Source: Mycobacterium nebraskense (GTDB lineage Bacteria; Actinomycetota; Actinomycetes; Mycobacteriales; Mycobacteriaceae). From it: a DNA stretch of 64,000 bases. This document shows, one piece after another, positions 51,757 through 61,748 of the stretch. How positions within the stretch are numbered: the first letter of the stretch is position 1; each line of letters opens with the position of its first letter. Under the pieces are notes generated by a model. The model did no database searches and was not told the origin of the DNA. It was given only the letters and a program-made list of their open reading frames with translations. Made by a program: the position numbers and the translations under genes. Location of the stretch: the NCBI RefSeq assembly GCF_002102255.1, contig NZ_LQPH01000177.1, positions 1 through 64,000 on the forward strand, read 5' to 3'.

Positions 51757-51917
51757 TTCTGATACTCCCGTGACATCGAAGTGCCGTTGCTCGCTGACAG
51801 CGGGGGCTGCCCGAATATTCGCACGTTGCGGCGTAGCACGGTGCAGGATCAATGATATTGCGATCATCGCCACACCCAAATTTGCTCCGGCGTCGGCCCC
51901 GTCGGTGTATTGACGAT

Positions 51918-52847
51918 ATGCCGTTCGTGCGTTGGTTGTCGCTGGCCCTTGTGGCGGTGTGCGTGGCGGTGTGTCTGGTGGGCTGTGGTGTGCGGCATGT
52001 GTCGGCGGCCAGCGCTCGGGATACTTCCGGGACTTTCCGTTCCGGCGGCATGGACCGAACTTACCTGTTGCACGTGCCGCCGGGTAGCCCGGTCGGTCTG
52101 GTGCTGAGTCTGCACGGCGGCGGCGGTACCGGGAACGGGCAACGGGGGTTGACCGGTTTCGACACCGTCGCCGACGCCCACAACCTGCTGGTGGTCTATC
52201 CCGACGGTTACGACAAGAGCTGGGCCGACGGGCGGGGGGCGTCGCCGGCGGATCGCCGCCATGTCGACGACGTCGGCTTTCTGGTGGGGCTGGTGAGCAA
52301 ACTGCAGAACGACTACGGCATCGCCCCGGGACACGTCTTCGTCACCGGGATGTCGAACGGGGGCTTCATGTCCAACCGGCTGGCATGTGACCGCGCCGAT
52401 GTGTTCGCCGCGGTCGCACCCGTGGCGGGCACCCTGGGCGTCGGTGTGGCGTGCAATCCGTCGCGGCCGGTGTCGGTCTGGGCGGCCCACGGCACCGCCG
52501 ACCCGCTGGTGCCGTTCCAGGGCGGGGTCGTCCGGGGTCGCGGCGGGGTCAGCCACTCCATCTCCGCCAACAGCATGGTGAACAAGTGGCGATCGGCCGA
52601 TGGGTGCCAAGGCGATCCGGCGGTGCAGGCCCTGCCCAACGTCGGGGACGGCACCGTCGTGCACCGCTTCGACTCCACGGCGTGCGCGGCGTCCACCGAG
52701 GTGATCTTCTACCAGATCGACAGCGGCGGGCACACCTGGCCGGGCGGCAGGCAGTACCTGCCCAAGGCGATCATCGGGCCCACCACCCGCGCGCTCGACG
52801 GGTCGGAGGCCATCGCGGAGTTCTTCCTGGCGCACGCCCGGGACTAG
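51918..52847 (+). CDS. lpqC: Lipoprotein esterase LpqC
   Basis: This 309-residue lipoprotein of the PHB depolymerase/feruloyl esterase-like alpha/beta hydrolase family has the lipobox LVGC near residue 23. The nucleophile is in VTGMSNGGFM (GxSxGG), the acid residue in HGTADPLVPF and the His in SGGHTWPGG. The substrate is probably an ester in the cell envelope or environment. It returns to the M. tuberculosis order (Rv3298c). Five bases separate it from the convergent nei2 gene. Confidence 0.92.
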   Translation: MPFVRWLSLALVAVCVAVCLVGCGVRHVSAASARDTSGTFRSGGMDRTYLLHVPPGSPVGLVLSLHGGGGTGNGQRGLTGFDTVADAHNLLVVYPDGYDKSWADGRGASPADRRHVDDVGFLVGLVSKLQNDYGIAPGHVFVTGMSNGGFMSNRLACDRADVFAAVAPVAGTLGVGVACNPSRPVSVWAAHGTADPLVPFQGGVVRGRGGVSHSISANSMVNKWRSADGCQGDPAVQALPNVGDGTVVHRFDSTACAASTEVIFYQIDSGGHTWPGGRQYLPKAIIGPTTRALDGSEAIAEFFLAHARD

Positions 52848-52852
52848 GCGCG

Positions 52853-53608
52853 TCAGCGCTGGCAGGACGGGCACCAGTACGTGACCCGTTCCCCCGAGCC
52901 GTCGTAGTCGATGCTGGTGCCGCAGCGACGGCAACTCTGCCCGGCTCGCCCGTAGACCCAGAGCTGCCGCCCCGTCCGGGTATCGCCGGTGGTACAGCGG
53001 TTCCAGCGGGATCGGTTCAGCCACAACATGTCTCGGGCGCGGGAGACCAGCCGATGCGGGTCGGCGACCGCGCTCACCGGCGCGGTGGGCAGGTGTCCGC
53101 TGACGAAACAGAGTTCGTTGCAATAGACATTGCCGATCCCGGCCAGCACCCGCTGGTCGAGCAGCGTCTGGGCGAGTGGCCGGTCCGGGTGGGCCGCCAG
53201 GTTGGCGGCGGCGAGCGCGGCGTCCCAATCATCGCCCAGCAGATCGGGCCCCAGATGCGCGACGGCGTCCGCGTCGTGGTCGCGCTCCAGGATCTCCAGG
53301 ACGCCCAGATCCACGCCGACGGCGCGGACGGCGCCGGCTTCCAGGACGATTCGCGCCCGGTGGTCGACACGCACCGGCCGGTCGCCGACCCGCCAGCTGC
53401 CGTCCATCTTCAGGTGCGAGTGGATGCTCGCCTGGCCCACCCGGATGAATAGATGCTTGCCCCGGCTGAGCACCTCGTCGACCGCCTGCCCGGTGAGGTC
53501 GACGGTTGCGTAACGGGGGACGCGGACTTCGCAGCGCGTCAGGGTGCGCCCGACCAGTTGCTGGCGCAGGATGGCCGCGGTGTGCCAGACGGTGTCACCT
53601 TCGGGCAT
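52853..53608 (-). CDS. nei2: DNA glycosylase/AP lyase, Nei family
   Basis: This 251-residue enzyme removes oxidised bases from DNA by base excision. The catalytic N-terminus is MPEGDTVW, where Pro (after Met removal) and Glu act. The helix-two-turn-helix block is LLDQRVLAGIGNVYCNELCF. A C-terminal zinc finger has four cysteines, CRRC and CPSC. It starts 13 bases after the lhr stop, and the linked helicase and glycosylase suggest a DNA repair operon. Confidence 0.94.
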   Translation of the reverse strand: MPEGDTVWHTAAILRQQLVGRTLTRCEVRVPRYATVDLTGQAVDEVLSRGKHLFIRVGQASIHSHLKMDGSWRVGDRPVRVDHRARIVLEAGAVRAVGVDLGVLEILERDHDADAVAHLGPDLLGDDWDAALAAANLAAHPDRPLAQTLLDQRVLAGIGNVYCNELCFVSGHLPTAPVSAVADPHRLVSRARDMLWLNRSRWNRCTTGDTRTGRQLWVYGRAGQSCRRCGTSIDYDGSGERVTYWCPSCQR

Positions 53609-53621
53609 GGTTACCGCAGCC

Positions 53622-56600
53622 TTACCGGAGCCGAAGCCCGCGCGGTGTGCGGGCGAAGCCCGCTTCCTGCAACGCGTTGCCCACCCGGCCGGGTCCATCC
53701 TGCGGCTGCAGCGCCGGCACGCCGTCGATGCGCTCGACCAGAATCGACGCCACCCGCCGGGCAGTGACCAAGTCGGCCAGCGCCGCGGCCGCCGCGTGGT
53801 GGGCCGCCGGGTCGTCGGTGAAGGTGAGCAGTGACCGCCCGCCGCGCTCGAGGAACCAGGCCAGGTGGCCGTCCACCAGCACGACGAGCGCGCCGGCCTT
53901 GCGGCCCGGCCGCGCCCCGGCCGCGGTGCCCTCTCCGCCGAACGCGGGCCACGGCAGGGCGGCGCCGTAGGGATTGGCCGGGTCGGCGGCGGCCAGCACG
54001 ACCGCCCGGTATTCGGGTCGCTCCGGGTCAATCCCGTCGCTGTAACTGCGCAGCCGGTCGACGGTCGACGCGACGGCGAACTGTGCGCCGCCCAGCGACT
54101 CGACGAAGTAACCGCGCTGGCACCGGCCGGCCTCCTCGAAGGTGCTCAGCACCTTGTAGAGCGTGGCGAACCCGCCGGTGATGCCCTCGGCCGCCACCGC
54201 GCCCCTGGTCAGCACGCCGTGGCGGCCCAGCAGCAACTCCGCCTGGTAGTGGGCGCGCACCGTGGAATCGGGCTCGGGGGCCGGCAGGGCCGACCATCGG
54301 CCCGCGACGGTGGGGTCGGCGGGGCGGGATTGCGCGTGCGCGACGCTGTATCGGCTCAGGCGCGGCGGCCGGTGGGACCGGTGCGCCGGGGCCGAGCGTT
54401 TGCGGTTGCCCACGCCGCCGAGCACGGCGCGCACCGGGGCGAACGTGTCACCGGTGACCCACCCGGCCCAAACCAGTTCCCACAGCGCGGCTTTCAGTTC
54501 CGCATCGGGGATCCCGCCCTGGGCCAGCTGACGGAAGAAGTACGCGCCCCCGCCGGCCAGCGTGTCCAGGATCGCGCGGTGGGCGTCGGTGAAGTCGATC
54601 TCGGCGGGCCCGGTCAGGGTCAAAGGCGCGGAATCGCTCACGTGCAGCGCGACCCAGCCGTCGCTGGCCGAAATCGACCCGGCGCCCGACCAGGTCACCT
54701 CCCCGGTGGCGAGCAGCTCGTCGAGCATGGCGGGGGAGTAGCCCCGGACCCGGGGGCCCAGCACCAGCGGTTCGATCGCCGAGGCCGGCAGTCGGACGCC
54801 GGCCAGCTGGTCGATCACCGACATCAGCCCGTCGATACCCGACTGAGGCGACGACATGTGGTGCCACGCCGGCAGGAACCGCCCATAGGCGGCGGTGCTC
54901 ACCGGCTCGACCTGCGCGCGCAGCGCGGCCAGTGAGCGTCGCCGCAATACGCGCAACACGTCGGCGTCGCACCACTGTTCGCTCCCGGCGGCGCCGGAGG
55001 TCGCTGAAACTTCCGCGGCGGCGACGAAGTCGCCGCGCACCAGCCGGCCGTCGGCCGCCAGGCGGCCCAGCACGTCGGCCGTCACCCGCAGCCCCAGCCC
55101 GAACCGGGCGGCGGCTTCGGCCGTGGTGAACGGGGTGTGGGTGCGCGCGTAGCGGCCCAGCAGCTCGCCCAGGGGGTCGGCCACCGCCTCGGTGAAGGCG
55201 GCCGGCACGCCCGGCGGAACCGGCGCCCCGACCCCGTCGCGCAGCCGGCCGATGTCCTCGATGGCCACCCACCACCTGCGGCCGGCGAACGACACGGTGA
55301 GCGCCCGCCGGGCTGCGAGCAGGCCTTCCAGCCAGCCGCCCACCTCGGCGCCGCCGGCCCGGGCGGCGACCTCCTCCTCGGTCATCGGACCCAGCAGCCG
55401 CAGCAGGTCCGCGACGCCTTCGGCGTCGCGCGCGGCCCGGTCCTCCGCGAGGTGCTGCAACTGGCGGCCGGTCGCGGCGATGACGTCGGGGTCGAGCAGC
55501 TCGCGCAGCTCGACGCGGCCGAGCAGCTCGGCCAGCAGCGTGCTGTCCAGCGACAGCGCCGCGGCCCGGCGCTCGGCCAGCGGGGTGTCGCCCTCGTACA
55601 TGAACGCGCCGACGTAGCCGAACAGCAGGGACGCCGCGAAGGGGGACGGCCGCGCCGTCTCCGCTTCGAGCACCCGCACCTTGCGCTGGGCGATTCCGGC
55701 CATCAGCGCGACCAGGGCGGGGACGTCATAGACGTCCTGCAGGCATTCGCGGATGGTCTCCAGCACCACCGGGAAGTCGGGGTATTTGCGGGCCACGTCC
55801 AGCAATTGGGCGGCCCGCTGGCGCTGGTGCCACAGCGGCGACCGGCGGCCGGGGTGGCGGCGGGGCAGCAGCAGCGCGCGGGCCGCGCACTCCCGGAACC
55901 GCGACGCGAACAGCGCCGAACCGCCCACCTCGGCGGTGACGATGGGATCGATCTCGTCGGCGTCGAAGACGAACAACTCGGCGCCGGGAGGGGTGTCGGT
56001 GCCGGCGTCGGACGCGAAATCGGAAAAAGTGTCGGGCAATCGCACCACAATGCCGTCGTCGGAGGCGGTCGGCTTCTCGTCGAGGCCGTAGCGTTCGCGC
56101 AGCCGCCGGCCTACCGCCAGCGCGAGCGGCCCGTTCACCCGCAGCCCGTACGGCGAGTGCAGGATCACCCGCCAGTCGCCCAGTTCGTCGCGGAACCGCT
56201 CGACCAGCAGGGTGGTGTCGGTGGGAACCACCCCGGCGGCGGTGCGCTGCTCGTCCAGCAGCGCCCACATGTTGTCGGTCGCGTAGGCGTCGAAGCCCAG
56301 GCCCGCGCACCGCGTGTTGAAGGCGTCGCGGTCCAGCCCGGCCAGCTCTCCGGTGAACGCGCCGAGTGCGGCGCCCAGCTCGGCCGGGCGGCCGGCGTCG
56401 TCGCCGCGCCAGAACGGAAGCCGGGCCGGCTGGCCGGGCGCGGGAATCACCAGCACCCGGTCGTGGGTGATCTCGGTGATTCGCCAGCTGGTGGCGCCCA
56501 GCGAGATCACGTCACCGGGTCGGGACTCGTACACCATCTCTTCGTCCAGTTCGCCCACCCGCGACGGCTTTTCCGCCTCGCTGGCGAGGTAGACGGTGAA

Positions 56601-58220
56601 CATGCCGCGGTCGGGGATGGCGCCGCCGGAGGTGACGGCCAGCCGCTGCGCGCCGGGTCGCGCGGTCAGCGTGCCGGCGTCGCGGTCGTAGACCAGGCGG
56701 GGGCGCAGCTCGGCGAACTCGGTGGACGGGTACTTGCCCGAGAGCAGGTCGAGGGTGGCCTCATACACGCTGCGGGGCAGCGTCGCGAAGGGGGCGCTGC
56801 GGCGCACCGTGTCGAACCACCGGTCGGCGTCCAGCGGCTCCAGCGCGGCGGCCGCCACCGTCTGTTGCGCCAGGATGTCCAGCGGGTTGGCGGGCACCCG
56901 CATCGTTTCGATCTCGCCGGCCAGCATCCGCTGCACGGTCACCGCGCAGCCGATCAGGTCCGTGCGGTGCTTGGGGAACAGCACCCCCTGGGAGACCTCG
57001 CCGACCTGATGGCCGGCCCGCCCGATGCGTTGCAGGCCACTGGCCACCGAGGGCGGCGCCTCCACCTGGATCACCAGGTCGACCGCGCCCATGTCGATGC
57101 CCAGTTCCAGGCTCGACGTCGCCACCACCGCCTTGAGCAGCCCGCGCTTGAGGTCCTCTTCGACCTGGGCGCGCTGTTCCTTGCTCACCGAACCGTGGTG
57201 GGCGCGCGCCAGTATCGGGTCGGCGCCGTAGGTCTGGCCGCTGCCCATGATGTGTGCGGGCGCCCCGCCCGCCACCTTCGGGTTGGTCTCGCTCGACAGG
57301 CCCACCCCGCAGCGTTCGGCGTGAATCTCGTTGAGCCGCGAGGTGAGCCGCTCGGCCAGCCGCCGCGAATTGGCGAACACGATGGTCGAATTGTGCGCTT
57401 CGATCAGGTCGACCAGCCGCGCCTCGACGTCGGGCCAGATGCTGTTGTTGGCCAAGTTGGCCATGTCGGGCACCGGCACCTGCACCGTCAGCTCGACGGT
57501 CTTGGCCGCCCGGGGCGCCACGATGGTCGTCGGCTGCTGACCGGACAGGAACCGGGCGAGCTCTTCGGGCGGACGCACCGTCGCCGACAACCCGATGCGC
57601 TGAGCGGGCGGCCCCTCTCGTGAATCGTCGAGCCGCTCCAGCGACAGCGCCAGGTGCGCGCCGCGCTTGCCGGCGGCGATGGCGTGGATCTCGTCGACGA
57701 TCACCGTGTGCACGCCGGTCAGGGTTTCGCGCGCGGCCGAGGTCAACATCAGAAACAGCGACTCCGGCGTGGTGATCAGCACGTCGGGTGGCCGCGCGAT
57801 GAGCTGGCGGCGCTCGGCGGGCGGGGTGTCGCCGGAGCGGACGCCGACGCTGATGTCGGGCGGCGGCAGGCCGTGGCGCTCGGCGATGCGGGTGAGGCCG
57901 GCCAGCGGGGTGCGCAGGTTGCGCTCGACGTCGACCGCCAGCGCCTTGAGCGGGGACACATAGAGCACGCGGGTGCCGGCCGGCTTTTCGGCGGCGCCTG
58001 CGAGGCTGGCGAGGTCGGCGAGGTTGGCGAGAGAGTCCAGGGCCCACAGGAACGCCGCGAGCGTCTTGCCGGATCCGGTCGGCGCGATCACCAGCGTGTT
58101 GTCACCGTCGGCGATGGCGTCCCAGGCTTCGGCCTGCGCGGTGGTGGGGCCGGCGAACGTGCTGGTGAACCATTCGCGCGTGATCGCGCTGAACCGGCCT
58201 AACGGGTCACGGGTGGTCAC
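53622..58220 (-). CDS. lhr: Lhr-type superfamily 2 DNA helicase
   Basis: This 1532-residue ATP-dependent helicase has motif I APTGSGKTLAAF near residue 45, motif II VDEIHAI, SATVRPPEEL (motif III) and RIGRAGH (motif VI) in the first third. A winged helix and the long Lhr C-terminal domain follow. Mycobacterial Lhr (Rv3296) is a 3'-5' helicase of the mitomycin-C-induced repair set, of 1513 residues as I recall. The GTG start at 58220 gives MTTRDPLGRF. The nei2 gene is downstream on the same strand. Confidence 0.96.
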   Translation of the reverse strand: MTTRDPLGRFSAITREWFTSTFAGPTTAQAEAWDAIADGDNTLVIAPTGSGKTLAAFLWALDSLANLADLASLAGAAEKPAGTRVLYVSPLKALAVDVERNLRTPLAGLTRIAERHGLPPPDISVGVRSGDTPPAERRQLIARPPDVLITTPESLFLMLTSAARETLTGVHTVIVDEIHAIAAGKRGAHLALSLERLDDSREGPPAQRIGLSATVRPPEELARFLSGQQPTTIVAPRAAKTVELTVQVPVPDMANLANNSIWPDVEARLVDLIEAHNSTIVFANSRRLAERLTSRLNEIHAERCGVGLSSETNPKVAGGAPAHIMGSGQTYGADPILARAHHGSVSKEQRAQVEEDLKRGLLKAVVATSSLELGIDMGAVDLVIQVEAPPSVASGLQRIGRAGHQVGEVSQGVLFPKHRTDLIGCAVTVQRMLAGEIETMRVPANPLDILAQQTVAAAALEPLDADRWFDTVRRSAPFATLPRSVYEATLDLLSGKYPSTEFAELRPRLVYDRDAGTLTARPGAQRLAVTSGGAIPDRGMFTVYLASEAEKPSRVGELDEEMVYESRPGDVISLGATSWRITEITHDRVLVIPAPGQPARLPFWRGDDAGRPAELGAALGAFTGELAGLDRDAFNTRCAGLGFDAYATDNMWALLDEQRTAAGVVPTDTTLLVERFRDELGDWRVILHSPYGLRVNGPLALAVGRRLRERYGLDEKPTASDDGIVVRLPDTFSDFASDAGTDTPPGAELFVFDADEIDPIVTAEVGGSALFASRFRECAARALLLPRRHPGRRSPLWHQRQRAAQLLDVARKYPDFPVVLETIRECLQDVYDVPALVALMAGIAQRKVRVLEAETARPSPFAASLLFGYVGAFMYEGDTPLAERRAAALSLDSTLLAELLGRVELRELLDPDVIAATGRQLQHLAEDRAARDAEGVADLLRLLGPMTEEEVAARAGGAEVGGWLEGLLAARRALTVSFAGRRWWVAIEDIGRLRDGVGAPVPPGVPAAFTEAVADPLGELLGRYARTHTPFTTAEAAARFGLGLRVTADVLGRLAADGRLVRGDFVAAAEVSATSGAAGSEQWCDADVLRVLRRRSLAALRAQVEPVSTAAYGRFLPAWHHMSSPQSGIDGLMSVIDQLAGVRLPASAIEPLVLGPRVRGYSPAMLDELLATGEVTWSGAGSISASDGWVALHVSDSAPLTLTGPAEIDFTDAHRAILDTLAGGGAYFFRQLAQGGIPDAELKAALWELVWAGWVTGDTFAPVRAVLGGVGNRKRSAPAHRSHRPPRLSRYSVAHAQSRPADPTVAGRWSALPAPEPDSTVRAHYQAELLLGRHGVLTRGAVAAEGITGGFATLYKVLSTFEEAGRCQRGYFVESLGGAQFAVASTVDRLRSYSDGIDPERPEYRAVVLAAADPANPYGAALPWPAFGGEGTAAGARPGRKAGALVVLVDGHLAWFLERGGRSLLTFTDDPAAHHAAAAALADLVTARRVASILVERIDGVPALQPQDGPGRVGNALQEAGFARTPRGLRLR

Positions 58221-58229
58221 CTAACCCAT

Positions 58230-58267
58230 GGTGCCAAGGGGCACCGACAAGAGCGCGCGCTAGCGCG
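58230..58267. promoter_or_regulatory. Two inverted repeats between the TetR gene and lhr
   Basis: GGTGCC-AAGG-GGCACC (58230-58245) and the palindrome CGCGCTAGCGCG (58256-58267), which contains the TetR stop codon. They lie 10-47 bases upstream of the lhr start. They could bind a regulator or end the tetR transcript. Confidence 0.4.
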
Positions 58268-58931
58268 GTTCGATACGAGCGGTCGCCATCGCGTGGGACA
58301 GTTCCTCGGGTATCTCGGGCACCCGGGCGATGGCGTCGAACAGCGCGTGCGCGCACGAATCGGCGAGACGGTCGGCGTCGGTGGTGGGGTCGATGATGCG
58401 CTGCCGGCACGTCTCGAAGGTGAACGCCAGCCAGCCATGGCAGATCACCCGCAGGTCCCGCTCGACATCCGCCTCCAGCTTCGTCCCCGAGATCTTGACC
58501 ACGAGGTCGTGGATGCGGCTCATGATGTGTTCCATCTGGCGGTTCTTGGCGTCGTCCTCGACGCCCAGCAGAACCGGGTCGGACCGGCCCAGCCCGACGT
58601 AGGCGGCCCACGCGGCCTCCGGATTCTGCTCGTGGTAGGCCATGTACGCCATGACCCCGATCCTGACCTCTTCGTACATGGTCAGGCCGGTGGCGTCGTC
58701 CATGTTGGTGGTCTCGTACAGCCGGTCGGCTTCGTCCTTGACCACCGCGGCGAAGAAGGCCCGCTTGTCGGGGAAGTAGTGATACATCAGCGCCCGGGAC
58801 ACTCCGGCGCGCTCGGCGATCTCGTCGATGCGCACTTCGTCGTAGGGTCGCTTTCCGAAGACTTCTGCCCCCAAAGCGAGCAGCTCAGCGCGTCGATCCT
58901 CGGGGGATAACCGCCTTCGGGCTGTCGGCAT
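58260..58931 (-). CDS. TetR-family regulator, Rv3295-like
   Basis: This 223-residue regulator has an N-terminal helix-turn-helix at about residues 12-58 (IDEIAERAGVSRALMYHYFPDKRAFF). The C-terminal ligand domain is typical. No ligand can be predicted. It lies between pcd and lhr on the same strand. The ATG at 58931 was preferred to 58970 because a -10-like TACTAT and an operator-like dyad sit just upstream of it. Confidence 0.92.
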   Translation of the reverse strand: MPTARRRLSPEDRRAELLALGAEVFGKRPYDEVRIDEIAERAGVSRALMYHYFPDKRAFFAAVVKDEADRLYETTNMDDATGLTMYEEVRIGVMAYMAYHEQNPEAAWAAYVGLGRSDPVLLGVEDDAKNRQMEHIMSRIHDLVVKISGTKLEADVERDLRVICHGWLAFTFETCRQRIIDPTTDADRLADSCAHALFDAIARVPEIPEELSHAMATARIEPR

Positions 58932-58949
58932 GTGAGAGATAGTACTCAC
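58932..58949 (-). promoter_or_regulatory. Autoregulatory operator and -10 of the TetR gene
   Basis: GTGAG-N8-CTCAC forms a dyad immediately before the ATG. On the minus strand TACTAT (58944-58939) inside it ends seven bases before the ATG, giving a leaderless mRNA whose -10 is covered by the operator. Confidence 0.45.
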
Positions 58950-58977
58950 CGGTCCTGAGACACCAACCACATTGTGT

Positions 58978-60489
58978 CTATCCGAACTCCACGCCCTGGG
59001 CCAGCGGTAATTCGTCGGAGTAATTGACGGTGTTGGTAGCGCGCCGCATGTAGGCCTTCCACGCGTCCGAACCGGACTCCCGCCCGCCGCCGGTTTGCTT
59101 CTCCCCGCCGAACGCGCCGCCGATCTCCGCGCCCGACGTGCCGATGTTCACGTTGGCGATGCCGCAGTCGGAGCCGGCCAGGAAACGTTCGGCCTCCCGC
59201 AGATCGGTGGTGAAGATGGCCGAGGAAAGCCCTTGCGGGACCGCGTTGTTGAGGGCTATCGCCTGGTCCAGGTCGTCGTAGGTCAGCACGTAGAGGATGG
59301 GCGCGAACGTCTCGGTCGCCACGATGGCGGTCTGCTCGGGCATGCGCACCACGGCCGGCGCGACGTAGTAGGCGCTCGGCAGGTGCTCTTCCCGGCGCTC
59401 GCCGCCGATCACCTCGCCACCCTCGGCGCCGGCCTGTTCGAGCGCTCCCACCATGTCGCGGTAGGCGGTCTCGTGGATGAGCGGCCCGACGAGCGTGCCC
59501 GGGGCCGACGGGTCGCCGATGGGCAGTCGGCCGAAAGCGGAGACCACCCGCGCGACGACCTCGTCGGCCACGCGGCGATGGACGATGAGCCGGCGCAGAC
59601 TCGTGCAGCGCTGGCCGGCGGTGCCGGCGGCGGCGAACACGATGGCGCGCACGGCCAGGTCCAGGTCGGCCGACGGCGTCACGACGGCCGCGTTGTTGCC
59701 GCCCAGTTCCAGCAGCGACCGCCCGAAGCGGGCGGCGATGCGCGGGCCGACAACCTGGCCCATGCGCACGGACCCGGTGGCGGACACCAGCGCGACCCGG
59801 GGGTCGTCCACCAGAAGTCCGCCGAGTTCCCGCTCGCCCAGGATCAGGCCGGTTACCGCAGGCGGCGCGCCCACGTCGGCGGCCGCCCGGTCGGCCAGCG
59901 CCTGGCAGGCCAGCGCCGTCAACGGCGTCAACTCCGAGGGCTTCCACACCACCGTGTCGCCGCACACCAGCGCCACCGCGGCGTTCCACGCCCACACCGC
60001 CACCGGGAAGTTGAAGGCGGTGATCACCCCGACCACGCCGAGCGGATGCCAGGTCTCGGCCAGCCGATGCCCGGGCCGCTCCGACGCAATTGTGCGGCCA
60101 TAGAGCTGACGCGACAGGCCGACGGCGAACTGGCAGACGTCGATCATCTCCTGCACCTCACCGGCCGCCTCGGCGGTGATCTTGCCGACCTCCACGGTCA
60201 CCAGCGTCGCGAGGTCGTCCCGGTGCGCGGTGAGCAATTCACCGAGGCGGGCCACCAGCGCGCCGCGCACCGGGGCCGGGGTGCCGCGCCACGCCGTGAA
60301 CGCCTGGGCGGCCTCGGCGATCGTCCGGTCGGCCCGCTCGGCGGTGGTGTGCGCGACGGTGAACAGCACCTCGCCGGTGATCGGGGTGCTGGCCTGCAGC
60401 CCGTGCTCGCCCGGCTCGCCGAGAGCGGCGTCGGCGCCGACCGCAACCAACGCCGCGCGCGCCCGGGCCCGTAAGTCCTCGGTACTCAT
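58978..60489 (-). CDS. pcd: Aldehyde dehydrogenase, piperideine-6-carboxylate dehydrogenase type
   Basis: This 503-residue NAD enzyme oxidises alpha-aminoadipate semialdehyde (the open form of piperideine-6-carboxylate) to alpha-aminoadipate. The catalytic Cys295 is in GTAGQRCTSL and the general base Glu in LLELGGNN. The cofactor block FNFPVAVWAWNAAVAL is present. The start overlaps the stop of the 2-oxoadipate dioxygenase-like gene (ATGA), and lat, which makes the semialdehyde from lysine, is nearby. The reaction assignment rests on family and context. Confidence 0.92.
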   Translation of the reverse strand: MSTEDLRARARAALVAVGADAALGEPGEHGLQASTPITGEVLFTVAHTTAERADRTIAEAAQAFTAWRGTPAPVRGALVARLGELLTAHRDDLATLVTVEVGKITAEAAGEVQEMIDVCQFAVGLSRQLYGRTIASERPGHRLAETWHPLGVVGVITAFNFPVAVWAWNAAVALVCGDTVVWKPSELTPLTALACQALADRAAADVGAPPAVTGLILGERELGGLLVDDPRVALVSATGSVRMGQVVGPRIAARFGRSLLELGGNNAAVVTPSADLDLAVRAIVFAAAGTAGQRCTSLRRLIVHRRVADEVVARVVSAFGRLPIGDPSAPGTLVGPLIHETAYRDMVGALEQAGAEGGEVIGGERREEHLPSAYYVAPAVVRMPEQTAIVATETFAPILYVLTYDDLDQAIALNNAVPQGLSSAIFTTDLREAERFLAGSDCGIANVNIGTSGAEIGGAFGGEKQTGGGRESGSDAWKAYMRRATNTVNYSDELPLAQGVEFG

Positions 60490-61730
60490 CGCGATGCCTC
60501 CTCGTAGAGCGCGTAGGGGTCATGGATATCGCGGCCGATGGCCCCGGCGAGCCACTCCGCGTGGTAACAGGAGTCCTCGGTCGCGTCACGGGCCGCGGTG
60601 TCGCGGTCCAGATTGGAGCGGAAGATGCCGGCGGCCGACGCCGGCAGGAAGTCTTCGTAGACGATGGGCGCCGAGGGATCGCCACCGCGGTAGTAGGCCA
60701 GACCGTCGGCGGCCAACTGGGCATCGGTGGACGGGAAGTACTCACTCCACACGGCGGCCGGGTCGGGAGCACCCATCGCCGCGTCGTAGCGTTCGCGGCC
60801 CTTGCGCGTCAGCGCGACACCGCGGGCCTCCACCTCACCGAAGCGCACCCGCAGGCTGCCGTCGGCGATGTCGCCGTTCGCCAAGCGGAACCGGCAGGGT
60901 TCGGCCAGCGCCCGAAATGAGGTCTGGCGCAACAGCACCGCCGGGCCGTCGGTGCGGGGCGGTCCTTGGATGGCGTCGATCATGGCGACGCCGCGGTCGG
61001 TCATCCGCCGGTAGAGCTCGTCGATGTCGAGGACCCGCGGCGTCAGGTGGTTGATGTGGGTGGAGCCGACCCCGGCGATGTCGGCGGCCACCGCCGACAC
61101 CCGCGCCAGCTCGTCGTACCACGACTTGTCGATCGGTTCGCGCGACAGGGCAAACGCCGCCACCGCCGCCGCGACGAAGGCCCGCGCCTCGTGGGCGGCG
61201 CACCCGCCCTCGGCCGCGACGGTCCGGGCCCGGGCGAGCAGGGCGGGGTCGAACAGCTGGCGGCGCGCCACGAAGCCCTCCACGCGGGAGCGCAGGTCGG
61301 CGTCGAAGAAGACCGGGTCCCGGGTGGCGAGCAGCGACGTGAACACCCGAAACGGGTTGTGCGCCAACTCATCGGCGGCGGTGGGCCGGAAGGCGGTCGA
61401 CACCACCGGGACGGGCGGGGCCGCGGCGCGCAAATCGTAGTAGCCGACCGGTAGCATGCCGAACGCGGAGAACAGGTCGGCCACGGCGGCCAATTCGGCC
61501 GGGCTGCCCACCCGGATGGCGCCGTGGCGCTCGGCGGTGACCCGCTGCAGCGACCCGAACCGTTCGGCGTCACGATGGCGCGCCACGTGGTCGGCGTTGA
61601 CCTGCCCGCTGACCTCGACCAGCGTGGCGTAAGCGGGCACCTCGTGGGCATACATCGCCGACAGTCCGGCGGCGAACTGGGCCCGCAGCTGCCAGGTCAC
61701 CAGCCAATTCTTTCCGTTTGCGGGGGTCAT
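60486..61730 (-). CDS. hglS: 2-oxoadipate dioxygenase/decarboxylase (HglS/YdcJ, DUF1338)
   Basis: This 414-residue member of the VOC-like DUF1338 family includes HglS of Pseudomonas, which turns 2-oxoadipate into D-2-hydroxyglutarate. The likely iron ligands are in THINHLTPRVLDI, and a Glu in RFGEVEARGVALT. The start ATG at 61730 is only 30 bases from the divergent lrpA start. The frame further upstream lies in antisense of lrpA and is not used. Its translation is coupled to pcd. It supplies the last step of the lysine route seen in this window. An aminoadipate aminotransferase is not visible here. Confidence 0.88.
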   Translation of the reverse strand: MTPANGKNWLVTWQLRAQFAAGLSAMYAHEVPAYATLVEVSGQVNADHVARHRDAERFGSLQRVTAERHGAIRVGSPAELAAVADLFSAFGMLPVGYYDLRAAAPPVPVVSTAFRPTAADELAHNPFRVFTSLLATRDPVFFDADLRSRVEGFVARRQLFDPALLARARTVAAEGGCAAHEARAFVAAAVAAFALSREPIDKSWYDELARVSAVAADIAGVGSTHINHLTPRVLDIDELYRRMTDRGVAMIDAIQGPPRTDGPAVLLRQTSFRALAEPCRFRLANGDIADGSLRVRFGEVEARGVALTRKGRERYDAAMGAPDPAAVWSEYFPSTDAQLAADGLAYYRGGDPSAPIVYEDFLPASAAGIFRSNLDRDTAARDATEDSCYHAEWLAGAIGRDIHDPYALYEEASR

Positions 61731-61748
61731 ACGCCGCCGCCGCTGCGA

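Noticed and set aside
55137..57623. 828-residue open frame antisense to lhr
   Set aside because: Shadow of lhr codons. Composition is Arg/Gly/His/Val-rich without motifs.
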